A stretch of 64,000 bases of DNA from JAAYXS01 sp964550375 (GTDB lineage Bacteria > Planctomycetota > Phycisphaerae > UBA1845 > Fen-1342). The notes beneath the pieces were generated by a model. That model saw only the letters and a list, made by a program, of their open reading frames with translations. It made no database searches and was not told the DNA's origin. This document shows, piece by piece, positions 17,329 to 28,654 of this stretch. The stretch covers positions 62,001 through 126,000 of the forward strand of contig CAZJYX010000007.1 in NCBI GenBank assembly GCA_964550375.1. Direction: 5' to 3'. Each line of letters begins with the position of its first letter. Position 1 is the first letter of the stretch. The position numbers and the translations under genes are program-made.

Positions 17329-18879
17329 ATGGCCCAGCCAGCCGCCGCCATCGAAGTTGACCGCAGTCCGGACAGTCTCGAACGCGAGATTCGGGCCCGG
17401 ATTGGATCGCTATCCTACCTGCCGACCACGGTGGCGGTGGCGATGAAGTTCGTCCGACTTGGCAAGGACCCGGACGCCGACGCGTCCGAATACGCCAAGG
17501 TCATCAGCGCGGACGCCTCGCTCAGCAGCAAGCTGCTGGCCCTCTCGAACTCCTCGTGGGCCGGCGTGCGCAACAAGGTCTCGAACGTCAAGATGGCGGT
17601 CAACCTGCTGGGCCTGGGAACGGTGCGAACGCTCGCCATCAGCTACTGCATGACCGGACTGCACAACGAACTGCGGCTCTCGCCGCAGGAGTCGCAGAGC
17701 TTCTGGGAGTCTTCGGTGGCCAAGGCCGTGTCGGCCCGCAAGTACACCGGCATTCTGAACGCCAAGTTGACCGACGAGGCCTTCGTCGCCGGTCTGTTCG
17801 AGGACCTGGCCCTGACCGTGATGTACTCCGTAGTGCGCGAGCCGTACATGGCCGTGCTGCACGACCCGCAGTCCAGCGCGCGCGTACAGATGGAACGCGA
17901 GCGCGCCATGTTCGGCATGGACCACACGGAAGTGGGCCGGCTGCTGGCCCAGAAGCTGGAGTTGCCGGACGCGTTCATCGACATGATCGCGTTTCATCAC
18001 AACCTCGAGCGGCTGGAGGAGTTCATCGACGAGCCGGCCCTGCGCGACGCCACCTACGTGGCCGGGCTGCTGCCGCACGCGCTGAACGCCTGGAACCAGG
18101 AAGACGCCGAGCTGCTGGCGGAGTTTCTCACCAAGCGCATGCCGGGCGTGGACGTCTCCTCGTTCGTGGCCGACGTCCAGGCCGAGTTCATCGAGCTGTA
18201 TACGTTCTTCAACGAGGGTGACGCCCCCGAAGCACAATTGCCCGAACTACTCGCCGCCGCGGCCCGCGAAGCCGCCGACAACACGACCATGCTGGTCGGT
18301 CGCGTCGCCGAGTTCGTGCAGCGCGCCGCGGAGAACGGCGGCGACCTCAGCAAGCTGGGTGAACCCGCGCCGGCGGATGTCAGCGCGACAGAACTGGACG
18401 GAGCCCTGGAGCGCGCCGCGTTCCTCACGCGGGCCGAAGAGAATCTGGCCGCCGCCGCTCGGCGCGGCAAGGGCTTCGCGCTCTGTATCCTCGGCGTTGA
18501 CAACTTCAAGACCGCCAGCGAGATGCTGGGACAGGCCGTCGGCCGCGAGGTCCTGAAGACCGTCCTCGCCACCCTGCGCAACGCGCTCCCGCCGCAAACC
18601 CTGATCGGCCGCTTCAACGCGGACGAGTTCGCGCTCCTGCTCGACAACTGCGCCGAGCGCGAAGCGCGCGCCGCGCTGGGCGAGGCCGTCCTGCAGGCGG
18701 CAGCCTGCCAGACCAGTCAGTCAGGTCCGGCAATTCAAGCCACGGTAAGTGCCGGCCTGCTCTGCGTCCGCCCCAGCAATCACCGCCATGCGTTGGACGT
18801 ACTGCTCATGGCCGCCCAGAAACTCATGGCCGACGCGCGCACCGCCGGCGGCAACCAGGCCTACACGCGCGTAGTCTAG
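17329..18879 (+). CDS. HDOD domain protein with degenerate GGDEF domain
   Basis: 516 aa. The ATG at 17329 follows AGGGGAGG. Residues about 18-220 are an HDOD domain (LPTTVAVAMKFV near the start, SSKLLALSNSSW, then HHNLERLEE). Residues about 375-515 resemble a GGDEF domain (GFALCILGVDNFKTASEMLG), but the active-site loop reads RFNADEFALLLD instead of RxGGDEF, so cyclase activity is unlikely. HDOD proteins are signalling scaffolds. Together with the divergent HD-GYP gene it suggests a cyclic-di-GMP-linked or HDOD/HD-GYP signalling pair. Confidence 0.87.
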   Translation: MAQPAAAIEVDRSPDSLEREIRARIGSLSYLPTTVAVAMKFVRLGKDPDADASEYAKVISADASLSSKLLALSNSSWAGVRNKVSNVKMAVNLLGLGTVRTLAISYCMTGLHNELRLSPQESQSFWESSVAKAVSARKYTGILNAKLTDEAFVAGLFEDLALTVMYSVVREPYMAVLHDPQSSARVQMERERAMFGMDHTEVGRLLAQKLELPDAFIDMIAFHHNLERLEEFIDEPALRDATYVAGLLPHALNAWNQEDAELLAEFLTKRMPGVDVSSFVADVQAEFIELYTFFNEGDAPEAQLPELLAAAAREAADNTTMLVGRVAEFVQRAAENGGDLSKLGEPAPADVSATELDGALERAAFLTRAEENLAAAARRGKGFALCILGVDNFKTASEMLGQAVGREVLKTVLATLRNALPPQTLIGRFNADEFALLLDNCAEREARAALGEAVLQAAACQTSQSGPAIQATVSAGLLCVRPSNHRHALDVLLMAAQKLMADARTAGGNQAYTRVV

Positions 18880-18924
18880 CCGACGGCACGTAACCCCCTT
18901 GCCAAAGGCCGCCGGCCTGGGCAC

Positions 18925-19749
18925 TCAGCCCAGCGCGACGTCCAGAGTCATCATCAGCGCAAAGCCCAGCATGGCGCCGCCCGTGGCGAAGTCGGTGTGC
19001 CCGGCGCGCTGGGCCTCGGGAATCAGCTCCTCCACAACCACGAAGATCATCGCGCCGGCCGCGAACGCCAGGGCGTACGGCAGCAGCGGGGCCGCCGCCA
19101 GCACCGCCCACGCCCCCAACACACCAGCCACTGGTTCAACGACGCCCGAGGCCTGCCCGAATAGAAACGCCTTGACGCGCCCCATCCCCTCGCGGCGCAG
19201 CGGCATCGCCACCGCCAGCCCCTCCGGGCAGTTCTGGATGCCGATACCAATCGCCAGCGCGACGCCCCCCATGATCGCCTCGCGCGCCACGCCGACGTCG
19301 GCGGCGTGGGCGACCGCCCCAAACGCCACGCCCACCGCCAGCCCCTCGGGTATGTTGTGCAGAGTGATGGCCAGCACCAGCAGCGTGCTGCGCTGCCAGC
19401 TCGTCGAGACCCCCTCCGCCTCGGCCAGGTCGAAGCCCAGGTGCAGGTGTGGCAGAATCCTGTCAATGCCGAACAAGAGCAGCCCGCCCGCCAGGAAGCC
19501 GATCACGGCCGGCCGCCAATCCCCGTCGGACAGCTCGATGGCCGGCGCCAGCAGCGACCAATAGCTGGCCGCGATCATCACGCCCGCCGCCAGCCCCAGC
19601 ATCCCGTCCATAAACCGCTGGTTGACCTGCCGAGCAAAGAGCACCGGCGCCGCGCCCGCGGCCGTCATGAACCACGTGAACAGCGTGGCTACCAGCGCCA
19701 TGGTCACCGGATGGAGCGGCTCGAACAGCGCGAATGGACTGTCCTGCAT
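18925..19749 (-). CDS. ZIP-family divalent metal transporter
   Basis: 274 aa from the ATG at 19749 (MQDSPFALF). About eight hydrophobic helices are visible. Helix 4 carries HNIPEGLAVG and helix 5 carries NCPEGLAVAMP, the ZIP metal-binding signatures, and a His-containing loop (LPHLHLGFD) precedes them. This supports import of zinc or another divalent cation across the inner membrane, as in ZupT. It is transcribed toward the HDOD gene and diverges from the S9 peptidase. Confidence 0.9.
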   Translation of the reverse strand: MQDSPFALFEPLHPVTMALVATLFTWFMTAAGAAPVLFARQVNQRFMDGMLGLAAGVMIAASYWSLLAPAIELSDGDWRPAVIGFLAGGLLLFGIDRILPHLHLGFDLAEAEGVSTSWQRSTLLVLAITLHNIPEGLAVGVAFGAVAHAADVGVAREAIMGGVALAIGIGIQNCPEGLAVAMPLRREGMGRVKAFLFGQASGVVEPVAGVLGAWAVLAAAPLLPYALAFAAGAMIFVVVEELIPEAQRAGHTDFATGGAMLGFALMMTLDVALG

Positions 19750-20016
19750 GGAACACCTGCTGCCTGCCCGTTGGTGCCAGTTACGTCCGGAGTGGCGGAT
19801 TCTAGCCGGTCCGCGGCGCGGCGTCTTCGCCCGCCGGCACGCGGACGGGCCGCCCCTCGCCTGGCTGGTGCGTGGGCCGGAGCGCCACCTTCTCGGTCGC
19901 GGCCAACACATTCGCGTTGCCGGCCGCGGAACGCTATGCTGGTCGTCTGGTTCACGCCAGCGCGCCGGCGCGGGCCGCGCGCAAAGTCCTGGACTGCCAA
20001 CTGGGGAGCCTTACTC

Positions 20017-22071
<2,055 letters not shown>

Positions 22072-22113
22072 TCTGCAAGCCGGCATACCGGCGACGGTGC
22101 GCGGCGCCGGGCA

Positions 22114-22971
22114 TTACGGACAGCCGGATGTCAGACACAACACGAATGGGTCAATGTCGAACGTGTTGACCAGGCCGTCCTGGTTGATGTCGCAGCCGCA
22201 CAGCAGTGGACAGTCGGGATATGCGGCGGCGTGCGCGCCGGGGTCCGTCAGCGCCAGCACAAACGCGTCAATATCGAAAACGTTCACCACCCCGTCGCAG
22301 TTCGCATCGCCCCGCGCCACGTCCAGACAGCCCACCACCAAGGCATCGGCCAGCGAGCTGGCGGTGTGAACGGCCGCACCGGTCAGCCCGTCATCCTCGT
22401 CCCCGAAGCCCAAGTAAATATCCTGCGGCACGCTGCTGCCGGCCTTGGTGATGCCGTAGCCGCCGATTCGCAGGAAGACCTCGGCCTCGGCGACGTCCGC
22501 CGGCACGGTGACATCCACATAGCCCAGCAAAGTGCCGTCCACTGCACTGCAGTAGTGCCCGTCGGATTCGTCCCATACAGGGTCGTTCTGCACGCCGAAA
22601 CCGGACAGGAATGCCAACCCGAAGATGTTGTCCACGCGCGTGCCCGCCTGGTTGAGCACCCCCTGGCTAACTGCGTCCCACCGCTGGAACGGACCATTCA
22701 CGTAGTCGTAAAACTGCCACGCACCCACCAGGGCCCCGCCGCGCACCTCGATATCGAGGCTGACGGCGTTCCAGGACTCCGGCCCGCCGAACATCTGCGC
22801 CCACAGGTACAGCCGCTCGCTCGGGAATACCTCCGGATTCTCAAGGGCCGGGCTGCCCACCAGCGGTGCCGATTCCGCGGCGCCGCTCGTCGCCAGAAAC
22901 AGGCGTAGCTGAGCCTGACTCGTACCCGCCAACACACCAACAAGCACCAGGGCCAGCATTCCAGTTCGCAT
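22114..22971 (-). CDS. Secreted GC-type dockerin protein
   Basis: 285 aa with a Sec signal peptide (cleavage near TSQAQ). Residues about 20-215 form a beta-rich domain of unknown type. The last 65 residues contain two F-hand calcium motifs in tandem, DANCDGVVNVFDIDAFV and DINQDGLVNTFDIDPFV, joined by a Cys-containing linker and ending in a Cys pair. This is the GC-type dockerin seen in many secreted Phycisphaerae proteins; its partner is unknown. A clear AGGAG site precedes the ATG. The 299-base divergent gap upstream has no gene; a TATAAT lies at 23225-23230 near its far end. Confidence 0.85.
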   Translation of the reverse strand: MRTGMLALVLVGVLAGTSQAQLRLFLATSGAAESAPLVGSPALENPEVFPSERLYLWAQMFGGPESWNAVSLDIEVRGGALVGAWQFYDYVNGPFQRWDAVSQGVLNQAGTRVDNIFGLAFLSGFGVQNDPVWDESDGHYCSAVDGTLLGYVDVTVPADVAEAEVFLRIGGYGITKAGSSVPQDIYLGFGDEDDGLTGAAVHTASSLADALVVGCLDVARGDANCDGVVNVFDIDAFVLALTDPGAHAAAYPDCPLLCGCDINQDGLVNTFDIDPFVLCLTSGCP

Positions 22972-23270
22972 GAGTCAGTGCTCCTGACAGCGCTAAGACC
23001 TGACGAGACACCTTGCCGGCCGACCCGGACTTCGGGCTCAGTAACGCCAGCCGAATCCTCCGGCACTGATCCGCAATTGCCGGGCCTCCGACCCCGGCCG
23101 CGCTGCGCCTACACAGTTGTTATCGGCAGTTCCCGCCACTACGGCTGATGGCAACGCAACGTTCCGAGGCGCCACTCCGGCCGGCAAATCCCTCCCGCCG
23201 CACTGCCGGGGGTGGACACGTCCGTATAATATTATCGATGGTCGTCGGCTCGACGGCCAGGAGGTCATGC

Positions 23271-24512
23271 ATGCGTCCAAGACCCGCCCCTGCCAGTTCG
23301 CTCCGCGCGGCCGGCCGGCGGCTCTGGGGTGTCGCCGCGCTGCTGACAATCGCGGTGCCGGCACACGCCGACACATTCCACCTGACAACGGGCGGGCGCA
23401 TCGAGGGCGAGCTGTCCGGCGAACGGGAGGGCTACTACGAAATCCTGACGACGCTCGGCACCGTGCGCCTGCCGCGCGACAGCGTCACCCGCGTCGAAGC
23501 CGGCCCGACGCCCTTCGCAGAGTACCGCCAGTTACGGCAACAGGCAGCCGACACTCCCCCCGCCCACGTGGCACTGGCCGCGTGGTGTGCCGAGCACGGC
23601 CTGCCGCGCGAGCGGCAGCAGCACCTGCGCCGGGCCCTGGAGCTCGATCCGGAATTCATCCCCGCCCGTCGGGCTCTGGGACAGGTGCGTGTGGGCGACG
23701 TCTGGATCAACCCGCCACGTGCATCTGCCAGCCGCCGAACCGAAACGACCGCCGCCCCGGACGCGCAGACTCCGGAAGAACTGGAAAGGCTTGCCACTGC
23801 AATACAGCTTGACTGGCAGCTTCAGATCCAGGCGATCAAATCAACGCTGCTCGACAGCGTGCTGCCCGAAGCGGCTGCCGAAGGCCGACGTCGCATCCTG
23901 GAAATCCAGGACCCTCTGGCCATCGTTCCACTGGTGCGGATCCTCGGGGCGGGCGACCTGTCTTGTCGCCAACTGTTGCTGGAGGCCCTGCGGCGATTCC
24001 CTGACGATGTGGCCACCGCCAACCTCGCGGCGATCGCGTTGGCCGACCCCAGCCGTGAGGTGCGCCGCGACACCATCAGCATCCTGACCCGCCGCCAGGA
24101 CCCGCGGGTGGTGGACCGGTTCCGCCAGGCGCTGCAGACCGACGACGACGCGTTGGTGTGCCGCGCAGCCGAGGGACTGGGGGCTTTACGGGCGCGCGAG
24201 GCCGTCCCGGATCTCATCAGCGCGCTGACCGCGCTTCGCGAGCGGATGGTCACAGTGCGCGCCGACACGTACCACGGCAACTTCACCGTGCCGTTCACCG
24301 GCGGATACACACAGATTGGCTCTTTGCGCATTCCCTTGGGAGCGCAGATCGGCGTGGCCTGGCCCGGACCGTCCACGCCCAACCCGGAGGCGCTCATGGA
24401 GGTCACGGTGTACCGCTCGGAAGTCCTCGAGGCGCTCCGTCGAATCACGGGGGCAGACTTCGGCTTCGATCAGGCCGCCTGGGCCCGTTGGCACAAGGAG
24501 CACGGCTCATAA
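23271..24512 (+). CDS. Secreted HEAT-like repeat protein
   Basis: 413 aa. The ATG at 23271 has AGGAGG 8 bases upstream and yields a signal peptide ending near PAHAD. Residues 35-80 form a small beta domain (FHLTTGGRIEGELSGEREG) of the kind often found at the start of planctomycete secreted proteins. Residues about 190-345 are helical repeats (DPLAIVPLVRILG, DPSREVRRDTISIL, AVPDLISALTAL) resembling HEAT/PBS-lyase repeats. Function unknown. It may be the first gene of a run including the small exported protein and rph. Confidence 0.72.
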   Translation: MRPRPAPASSLRAAGRRLWGVAALLTIAVPAHADTFHLTTGGRIEGELSGEREGYYEILTTLGTVRLPRDSVTRVEAGPTPFAEYRQLRQQAADTPPAHVALAAWCAEHGLPRERQQHLRRALELDPEFIPARRALGQVRVGDVWINPPRASASRRTETTAAPDAQTPEELERLATAIQLDWQLQIQAIKSTLLDSVLPEAAAEGRRRILEIQDPLAIVPLVRILGAGDLSCRQLLLEALRRFPDDVATANLAAIALADPSREVRRDTISILTRRQDPRVVDRFRQALQTDDDALVCRAAEGLGALRAREAVPDLISALTALRERMVTVRADTYHGNFTVPFTGGYTQIGSLRIPLGAQIGVAWPGPSTPNPEALMEVTVYRSEVLEALRRITGADFGFDQAAWARWHKEHGS

Positions 24513-24733
24513 GAAGAACTTCGCTGAGCACTGCGACCCTCATCCTGGCAGTGGCCACGCTATCGCCGGCATTCCCCAGCGATCCTGCGAGCGCGGCGGT
24601 GACAGACTGGACGCCCGCCCTGCGGACGGGTCTGGATGCGCTGGCGCAGGCGGCCCGGACAGTGGCCGCGGAGTCGCCGCGCGTCACACTACTGGCCCCG
24701 CGAACCGGCTCACCGCACGGAACAGGGAGATGA
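24509..24733 (+). CDS. Possible small exported protein with ATA start
   Basis: 74 codons are open from ATA at 24509 to TGA at 24733. The frame reads RRTSLSTATLILAVATL with an Ala-rich cleavage region, a convincing signal peptide, then a 45-residue mature part. No ATG, and no GTG or TTG before the signal core, exists in this frame, but AAGGAG sits 8 bases before the ATA, and the ATA overlaps the preceding stop (ATAA) as ATGA overlaps do elsewhere in the window. It may use a rare ATA start, start at the CTG at 24524, or be a decayed gene. No homologue recognised. Confidence 0.35.
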   Translation: MRRTSLSTATLILAVATLSPAFPSDPASAAVTDWTPALRTGLDALAQAARTVAAESPRVTLLAPRTGSPHGTGR

Positions 24734-24736
24734 CGA

Positions 24737-25498
24737 TTGCCAAAGCGCGGCTCGCGTGATACCACTTCCACCATGCGGCACGATGGGCGACAACCTGATG
24801 CCGTGCGCCCCGTGGAGTTGCTCCGCGGCTTCACCCAGGCGGCGCCCGGCTCCGTGCTGATCCGCATGGGCGGCACACACGTCCTTTGTACGGCTGCAAT
24901 TGAGGAAGAGGTACCGCCCTGGCGCGCCGCCAGCGGGGCCGGTTGGGTGACGGCCGAATACGACATGCTGCCCGGCGCCACCGGACAGCGCCGGCCGCGC
25001 AGCCGCGAGCGCCTCGACGGCCGCACGCAGGAAATCCAGCGGCTCATCGGTCGGGCCCTGCGGACGGCCGTTGACCTGCCGCGGCTCGGCCCACGCACGA
25101 TCTACCTGGATTGTGACGTGCTCCAGGCCGACGGCGGCACGCGCACCGCCGCCATCACCGGCGCGTACGTAGCCCTCTGCGACGCTGTCCGCGTCGGCCG
25201 GCAGCGTGGGCTCTGGGGCCCGGACGTCATTGTCGCCGGCGTCGCCGCCGTCAGTGTCGGCATCGTGGACGGGCAGATGCTGCTGGACCTGGACTACCCT
25301 GAAGACGCCGCCGCCGACGTGGACTGCAACCTGGTCATGACCTCACGCGGCCAATGGGTCGAGATTCAGGCTACGGCCGAACGGACCCCGCTGAGTGAAG
25401 AGCAATTAGCGGCGCTGCTGGCTCTCGGCCGCGGCGGTATCACGCATCTGTTGACCCTTCAGGAGCGGGTGCTGCGCTCCGGGCACCCGAGCGAATAA
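24737..25498 (+). CDS. rph: Ribonuclease PH
   Basis: 253 aa from TTG at 24737, which has GGGAG 7 bases upstream; an alternative ATG at 24773 lacks a ribosome site but begins at the usual family start (MRHDGR). Motifs: RPVELLRGFTQAAPGSVLI, GWVTAEYDMLPGAT, RSRERLDGRTQEIQRLIGRALR, DCDVLQADGGTRTAAITGAYVAL and DLDYPEDAAADVDCNLVMT. It is the phosphorolytic 3'-5' exonuclease that trims tRNA 3' ends. The order rph - lipoprotein - rdgB is compact; rph-rdgB adjacency is common in bacteria. Confidence 0.94.
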   Translation: MPKRGSRDTTSTMRHDGRQPDAVRPVELLRGFTQAAPGSVLIRMGGTHVLCTAAIEEEVPPWRAASGAGWVTAEYDMLPGATGQRRPRSRERLDGRTQEIQRLIGRALRTAVDLPRLGPRTIYLDCDVLQADGGTRTAAITGAYVALCDAVRVGRQRGLWGPDVIVAGVAAVSVGIVDGQMLLDLDYPEDAAADVDCNLVMTSRGQWVEIQATAERTPLSEEQLAALLALGRGGITHLLTLQERVLRSGHPSE

Positions 25499-25507
25499 CC
25501 AGTGCGC

Positions 25508-26401
25508 ATGCGTAGTCCTCAACAATCGCCACGTTGGGTTGACCTCCTGATCCTGCTGGTAGTGTCGGTCTTGGGCTGCGCGGCCGCCCATGGCCGTCAG
25601 TCTCGGTCAGCAAGCACCGCCGATGAGCCCATGTGGGCCATCCGCTGTGCGACGTTGCGCGGCGCCGATCGGTTCCAGGCCGCAGAACAGCGCGCGGCGG
25701 CGTTGCGGGAGGTCCGCCAGCTCAAGTCCAAGCTCGTGCAGGTCCTGAACCTGAAGGACGAGACCGTCGTCTATTACGGGCAATACCGCCGCTCACACGA
25801 CCCGGTCAAGAACATCACCCGCTATCGTCCCGACCCGCTTAAGGATCTGGAGTTGATTCGCAGCCTGAGCCTGATGGCGCCCGATCCAGCTACCGGCACA
25901 GAGCGTCCGATCTGGCCCTTCGTATACGCCACTCTGGAGGAGCTGCCGGTCGGTCCCAGCCAACGCCCGGAGTGGGACCTGGAACGGGCCGAAGGCTCCT
26001 GGACGCTGCACGTCGCCGTGTTCTACAACGAAGGCCCGATCACCAACCGCCGCTACCTCGCCGAGGAATACTGCCGCGAGCTGCGCCAGGAACAACGGGT
26101 CGAGGCGTACTTCCACCACGGCCCGGTGCGCAGCTCCGTTTACATCGGCCGATTCCCAGAGCGGGCCGTGCAGTCGATCACGCAAACCGCCCCCCTGACC
26201 GGCGCGGTCATCGCCAAGAACCAGATCGTCGATCCCGAGTTGCTCGCGCTACAGGAGCGCTTCCCATACAGCTATCAGAACGGCAAACGCGTCAACGAAC
26301 TCGCCCGCGACCCGAACACCGGCGAGGTTATCCGCCTGCCGTTCAGGTCCTTTATTGTGCGTCTCCCCCGGGCGCCGGCACCGCCGCGCGGCGGCAGGTG
26401 A
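25508..26401 (+). CDS. Lipoprotein of unknown function
   Basis: 297 aa from the ATG at 25508 (a GTG lies 6 bases earlier). The N-terminus is a lipoprotein signal: hydrophobic stretch LLILLVVSVLGC with the lipobox Cys near residue 25. The mature part has an alpha-helical segment (RAAALREVRQLKSKLVQ), then a region rich in aromatic and charged residues repeated around SSVYIGRFPE, which faintly resembles SPOR-type ligand domains (not certain). It lies between rph and rdgB with 9 and 4 base gaps, so it is probably in the same operon. Confidence 0.7.
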   Translation: MRSPQQSPRWVDLLILLVVSVLGCAAAHGRQSRSASTADEPMWAIRCATLRGADRFQAAEQRAAALREVRQLKSKLVQVLNLKDETVVYYGQYRRSHDPVKNITRYRPDPLKDLELIRSLSLMAPDPATGTERPIWPFVYATLEELPVGPSQRPEWDLERAEGSWTLHVAVFYNEGPITNRRYLAEEYCRELRQEQRVEAYFHHGPVRSSVYIGRFPERAVQSITQTAPLTGAVIAKNQIVDPELLALQERFPYSYQNGKRVNELARDPNTGEVIRLPFRSFIVRLPRAPAPPRGGR

Positions 26402-26405
26402 ATCC

Positions 26406-27023
26406 ATGCCCGAAGTCCTGCTGGCAACCGAGAACACGCGCAAGCTGCGCGAGCTGCAGGAAATCACCGCCGGATTCCCACTGCGCTGGCGCACCCTGCT
26501 CGAGTTCTCCGACACGCCTCCGGCCATCGAAAGCGGCGACACTTTCCCCGAGAATGCCCGGCAGAAAGCCCTGCACTACGCCGCCGCCACCGGCTTGTTC
26601 ACCCTGGCCGACGATTCCGGACTCGAGGTGGACATCCTCGGCGGCGCCCCCGGCGTGCACTCCGCCCGCTACGCCGGCCTGCCGTCTGACGACGCCGCTA
26701 ACAACCGCAAGCTGCTTGCCGCCCTGGCCGGCACGCCCCCCGAACACCGCAGCGCTCGCTTTCGCTGCGCCATGGCGTTCGTCCGGCCCGGCGAGGTACT
26801 GGGCGAAAGCACCGGCAGCGTCGAAGGCTTAATCATCGCCGAACCGCGCGGCCACAACGGCTTCGGCTATGACCCGCTCTTCCTCATCCCGGCGCTCGGC
26901 AAGACCGCCGCCGAGCTGCAACCGGACGAGAAACACGCCCTGAGCCACCGTGGGCAGGCACTGCGCGCCATTCTGCCGCAGATCGAGGAGTGGTTCCGCT
27001 CGCAAGGGCTATGGCACGCCTAG
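26406..27023 (+). CDS. rdgB: XTP/dITP diphosphatase (RdgB/HAM1)
   Basis: 205 aa from the ATG at 26406. Signature motifs: LATENTRKLRELQEI (start of the fold, nucleotide site), DTFPENARQKA, LADDSGLEVDILGGAPGVHSARYA and GHNGFGYDPLFL. The enzyme hydrolyses non-canonical purine NTPs (ITP, XTP) to monophosphates, keeping them out of DNA and RNA. Length is normal. Its 3' end overlaps the start of the glycosyltransferase gene by 13 bases. Confidence 0.95.
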   Translation: MPEVLLATENTRKLRELQEITAGFPLRWRTLLEFSDTPPAIESGDTFPENARQKALHYAAATGLFTLADDSGLEVDILGGAPGVHSARYAGLPSDDAANNRKLLAALAGTPPEHRSARFRCAMAFVRPGEVLGESTGSVEGLIIAEPRGHNGFGYDPLFLIPALGKTAAELQPDEKHALSHRGQALRAILPQIEEWFRSQGLWHA

Positions 27024-28618
27024 AACGGCCGCAGTTCCCGCCCGCGCCCGTGTCACACCGGGCCGCAATCGTCATCGCCTGCGGGCTGCTCATCACGCTG
27101 GCCGTCGCCCTGAACCAGTCGGCCGTCCATTGGCGCCAGAATGTCGTGGACTCGCACCTCTTCGCGTACCACGGCTGGGCCGTCGCCCAGGGTGCCCGGC
27201 CTTACCTCGACGTCTGGGACAACAAGCCGCCCGGCATCTGGTGGCTCAACGCCGCCGGCTTCGCGCTCTTCGGCGAAGGCATCACTGGCGAGCTGGTAAT
27301 CTGCACAATCGCGCTGGCAGCCGCACTGGCGGCTTTCACCGGCATCGCCCGGCTCGCCTACCAGACCGCGCTCGCACTTCCAGCCACCCTGACCGGCTGC
27401 ATACTACTGACCCACCTCATCTACGAAGGCGGCGCCAACCGCACCGAAACGTTCGTCATCGCCTGCGAATGCCTGGCCGCGTTCGCCTATCTTGTGTGGC
27501 TCCGGCACCGTCGCCGACGGTGGCTGCTGCTGGCCGGCCTGCTGGCCGGGGCGGCCCCGTGGTTCAAGCAATCCGGACTCGCCGTCGCCGTCGCCATTGC
27601 CGCACATCTCCTCTGGCAACAGTTCCAGCTCATGCGCCGAGGTGACGCGCTCCGGCTCCCGACACTACTCGCCCCACTGCTCATGGCTGCGGCCGGCTTC
27701 ATGACAGTGCTGCTGGTCGCCGGCGCGCGCCTGGCCGCCAACGGCGCCTTGGGCGAGCTCTGGCACGCCATCGGGCCGTTCAACCGGGCATATTTCGCGA
27801 TCGGCGACGCCACGTACACGCGGCTGGACCGCGTACTTCCGGTCTATTGGGAAGTGCTCGTGCCGCTGCGGTGGCTCTTTGCGGCAATGGCCATCGGACT
27901 CGCCTGGGCGCTCTGGGAGCGGTTTCGGCCGGGCCGACTCACGGCAGATGAACAGCCGCGCACGTACGTCGAGTTGTTCTGGCTCTGGTTCCTATTCGCG
28001 GCGTACCTGTCCTGTGTGGGCCCCGGCCGGCGCGGGCACCACTTCCTGCCCGTCCTCCCACCGCTGGGCCTGCTGGCACTCTATCCTCTGCATCGGCTGG
28101 CCGGCGCCCGCGGCCTGGCCGCCGCCCTGGTAGCACGCCCCACGACAGCCGGCGTCCTGGTGCTCTACCTCGCCGCCCTGGCTGCCCTGTTGGCCGCCAA
28201 CGTTACCGAACTGAGCCGCTGCTGGCAGCAGAAGCTGCACCCATGGTCGTTGACCTACGCTGAGCGGCCCGGCTACATGGTTCAGGCCGACACCATCAGG
28301 CAGCTCACCAAGCCGGACGACCCCATCTACGTGTGGGGCTGGAGCCCCGGCACCTATCGCTACGCCTACCGCCCCTGCTCCTCGCGCTACGCCACCTTCG
28401 AGAAGGTCGGCCAGCTTGGCCGGCACGCCCAATTCATCCTGGACGCCGCCGTGGCCGACCTCCGCCGTCGGCCGCCGGAGGTCTTCGTCTTCTCTGACAA
28501 CGATCTGCACGGCGTAACTGCCCCCCCGCGCACGGACTTCGGCGACTGGCTCGTCCGCAACTACACAAACCAAGGCTTCATCGGCGGCATGCACATTCTC
28601 ACGCGCAATCAGCCGTGA
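27011..28618 (+). CDS. GT39/PMT-like polytopic glycosyltransferase
   Basis: 535 aa. The ATG at 27011 overlaps the rdgB end; a GTG at 26990 would add 7 residues. About ten hydrophobic helices follow a short N-terminus. Periplasmic loop 1 has DSHLFAYHGWAVAQGARPYLDVWDNKPPG, with the acidic and DNKPPG residues typical of the ArnT/PMT-like (GT-C) fold. The C-terminal 130 residues are a soluble domain (DDPIYVWGW). These enzymes transfer sugars from lipid carriers at the outer face of the inner membrane; substrate unknown. Confidence 0.82.
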   Translation: MARLERPQFPPAPVSHRAAIVIACGLLITLAVALNQSAVHWRQNVVDSHLFAYHGWAVAQGARPYLDVWDNKPPGIWWLNAAGFALFGEGITGELVICTIALAAALAAFTGIARLAYQTALALPATLTGCILLTHLIYEGGANRTETFVIACECLAAFAYLVWLRHRRRRWLLLAGLLAGAAPWFKQSGLAVAVAIAAHLLWQQFQLMRRGDALRLPTLLAPLLMAAAGFMTVLLVAGARLAANGALGELWHAIGPFNRAYFAIGDATYTRLDRVLPVYWEVLVPLRWLFAAMAIGLAWALWERFRPGRLTADEQPRTYVELFWLWFLFAAYLSCVGPGRRGHHFLPVLPPLGLLALYPLHRLAGARGLAAALVARPTTAGVLVLYLAALAALLAANVTELSRCWQQKLHPWSLTYAERPGYMVQADTIRQLTKPDDPIYVWGWSPGTYRYAYRPCSSRYATFEKVGQLGRHAQFILDAAVADLRRRPPEVFVFSDNDLHGVTAPPRTDFGDWLVRNYTNQGFIGGMHILTRNQP

Positions 28619-28654
28619 GCGCTGGGCGTATCCCGCTTGCCCCCCGCGCTTGCG

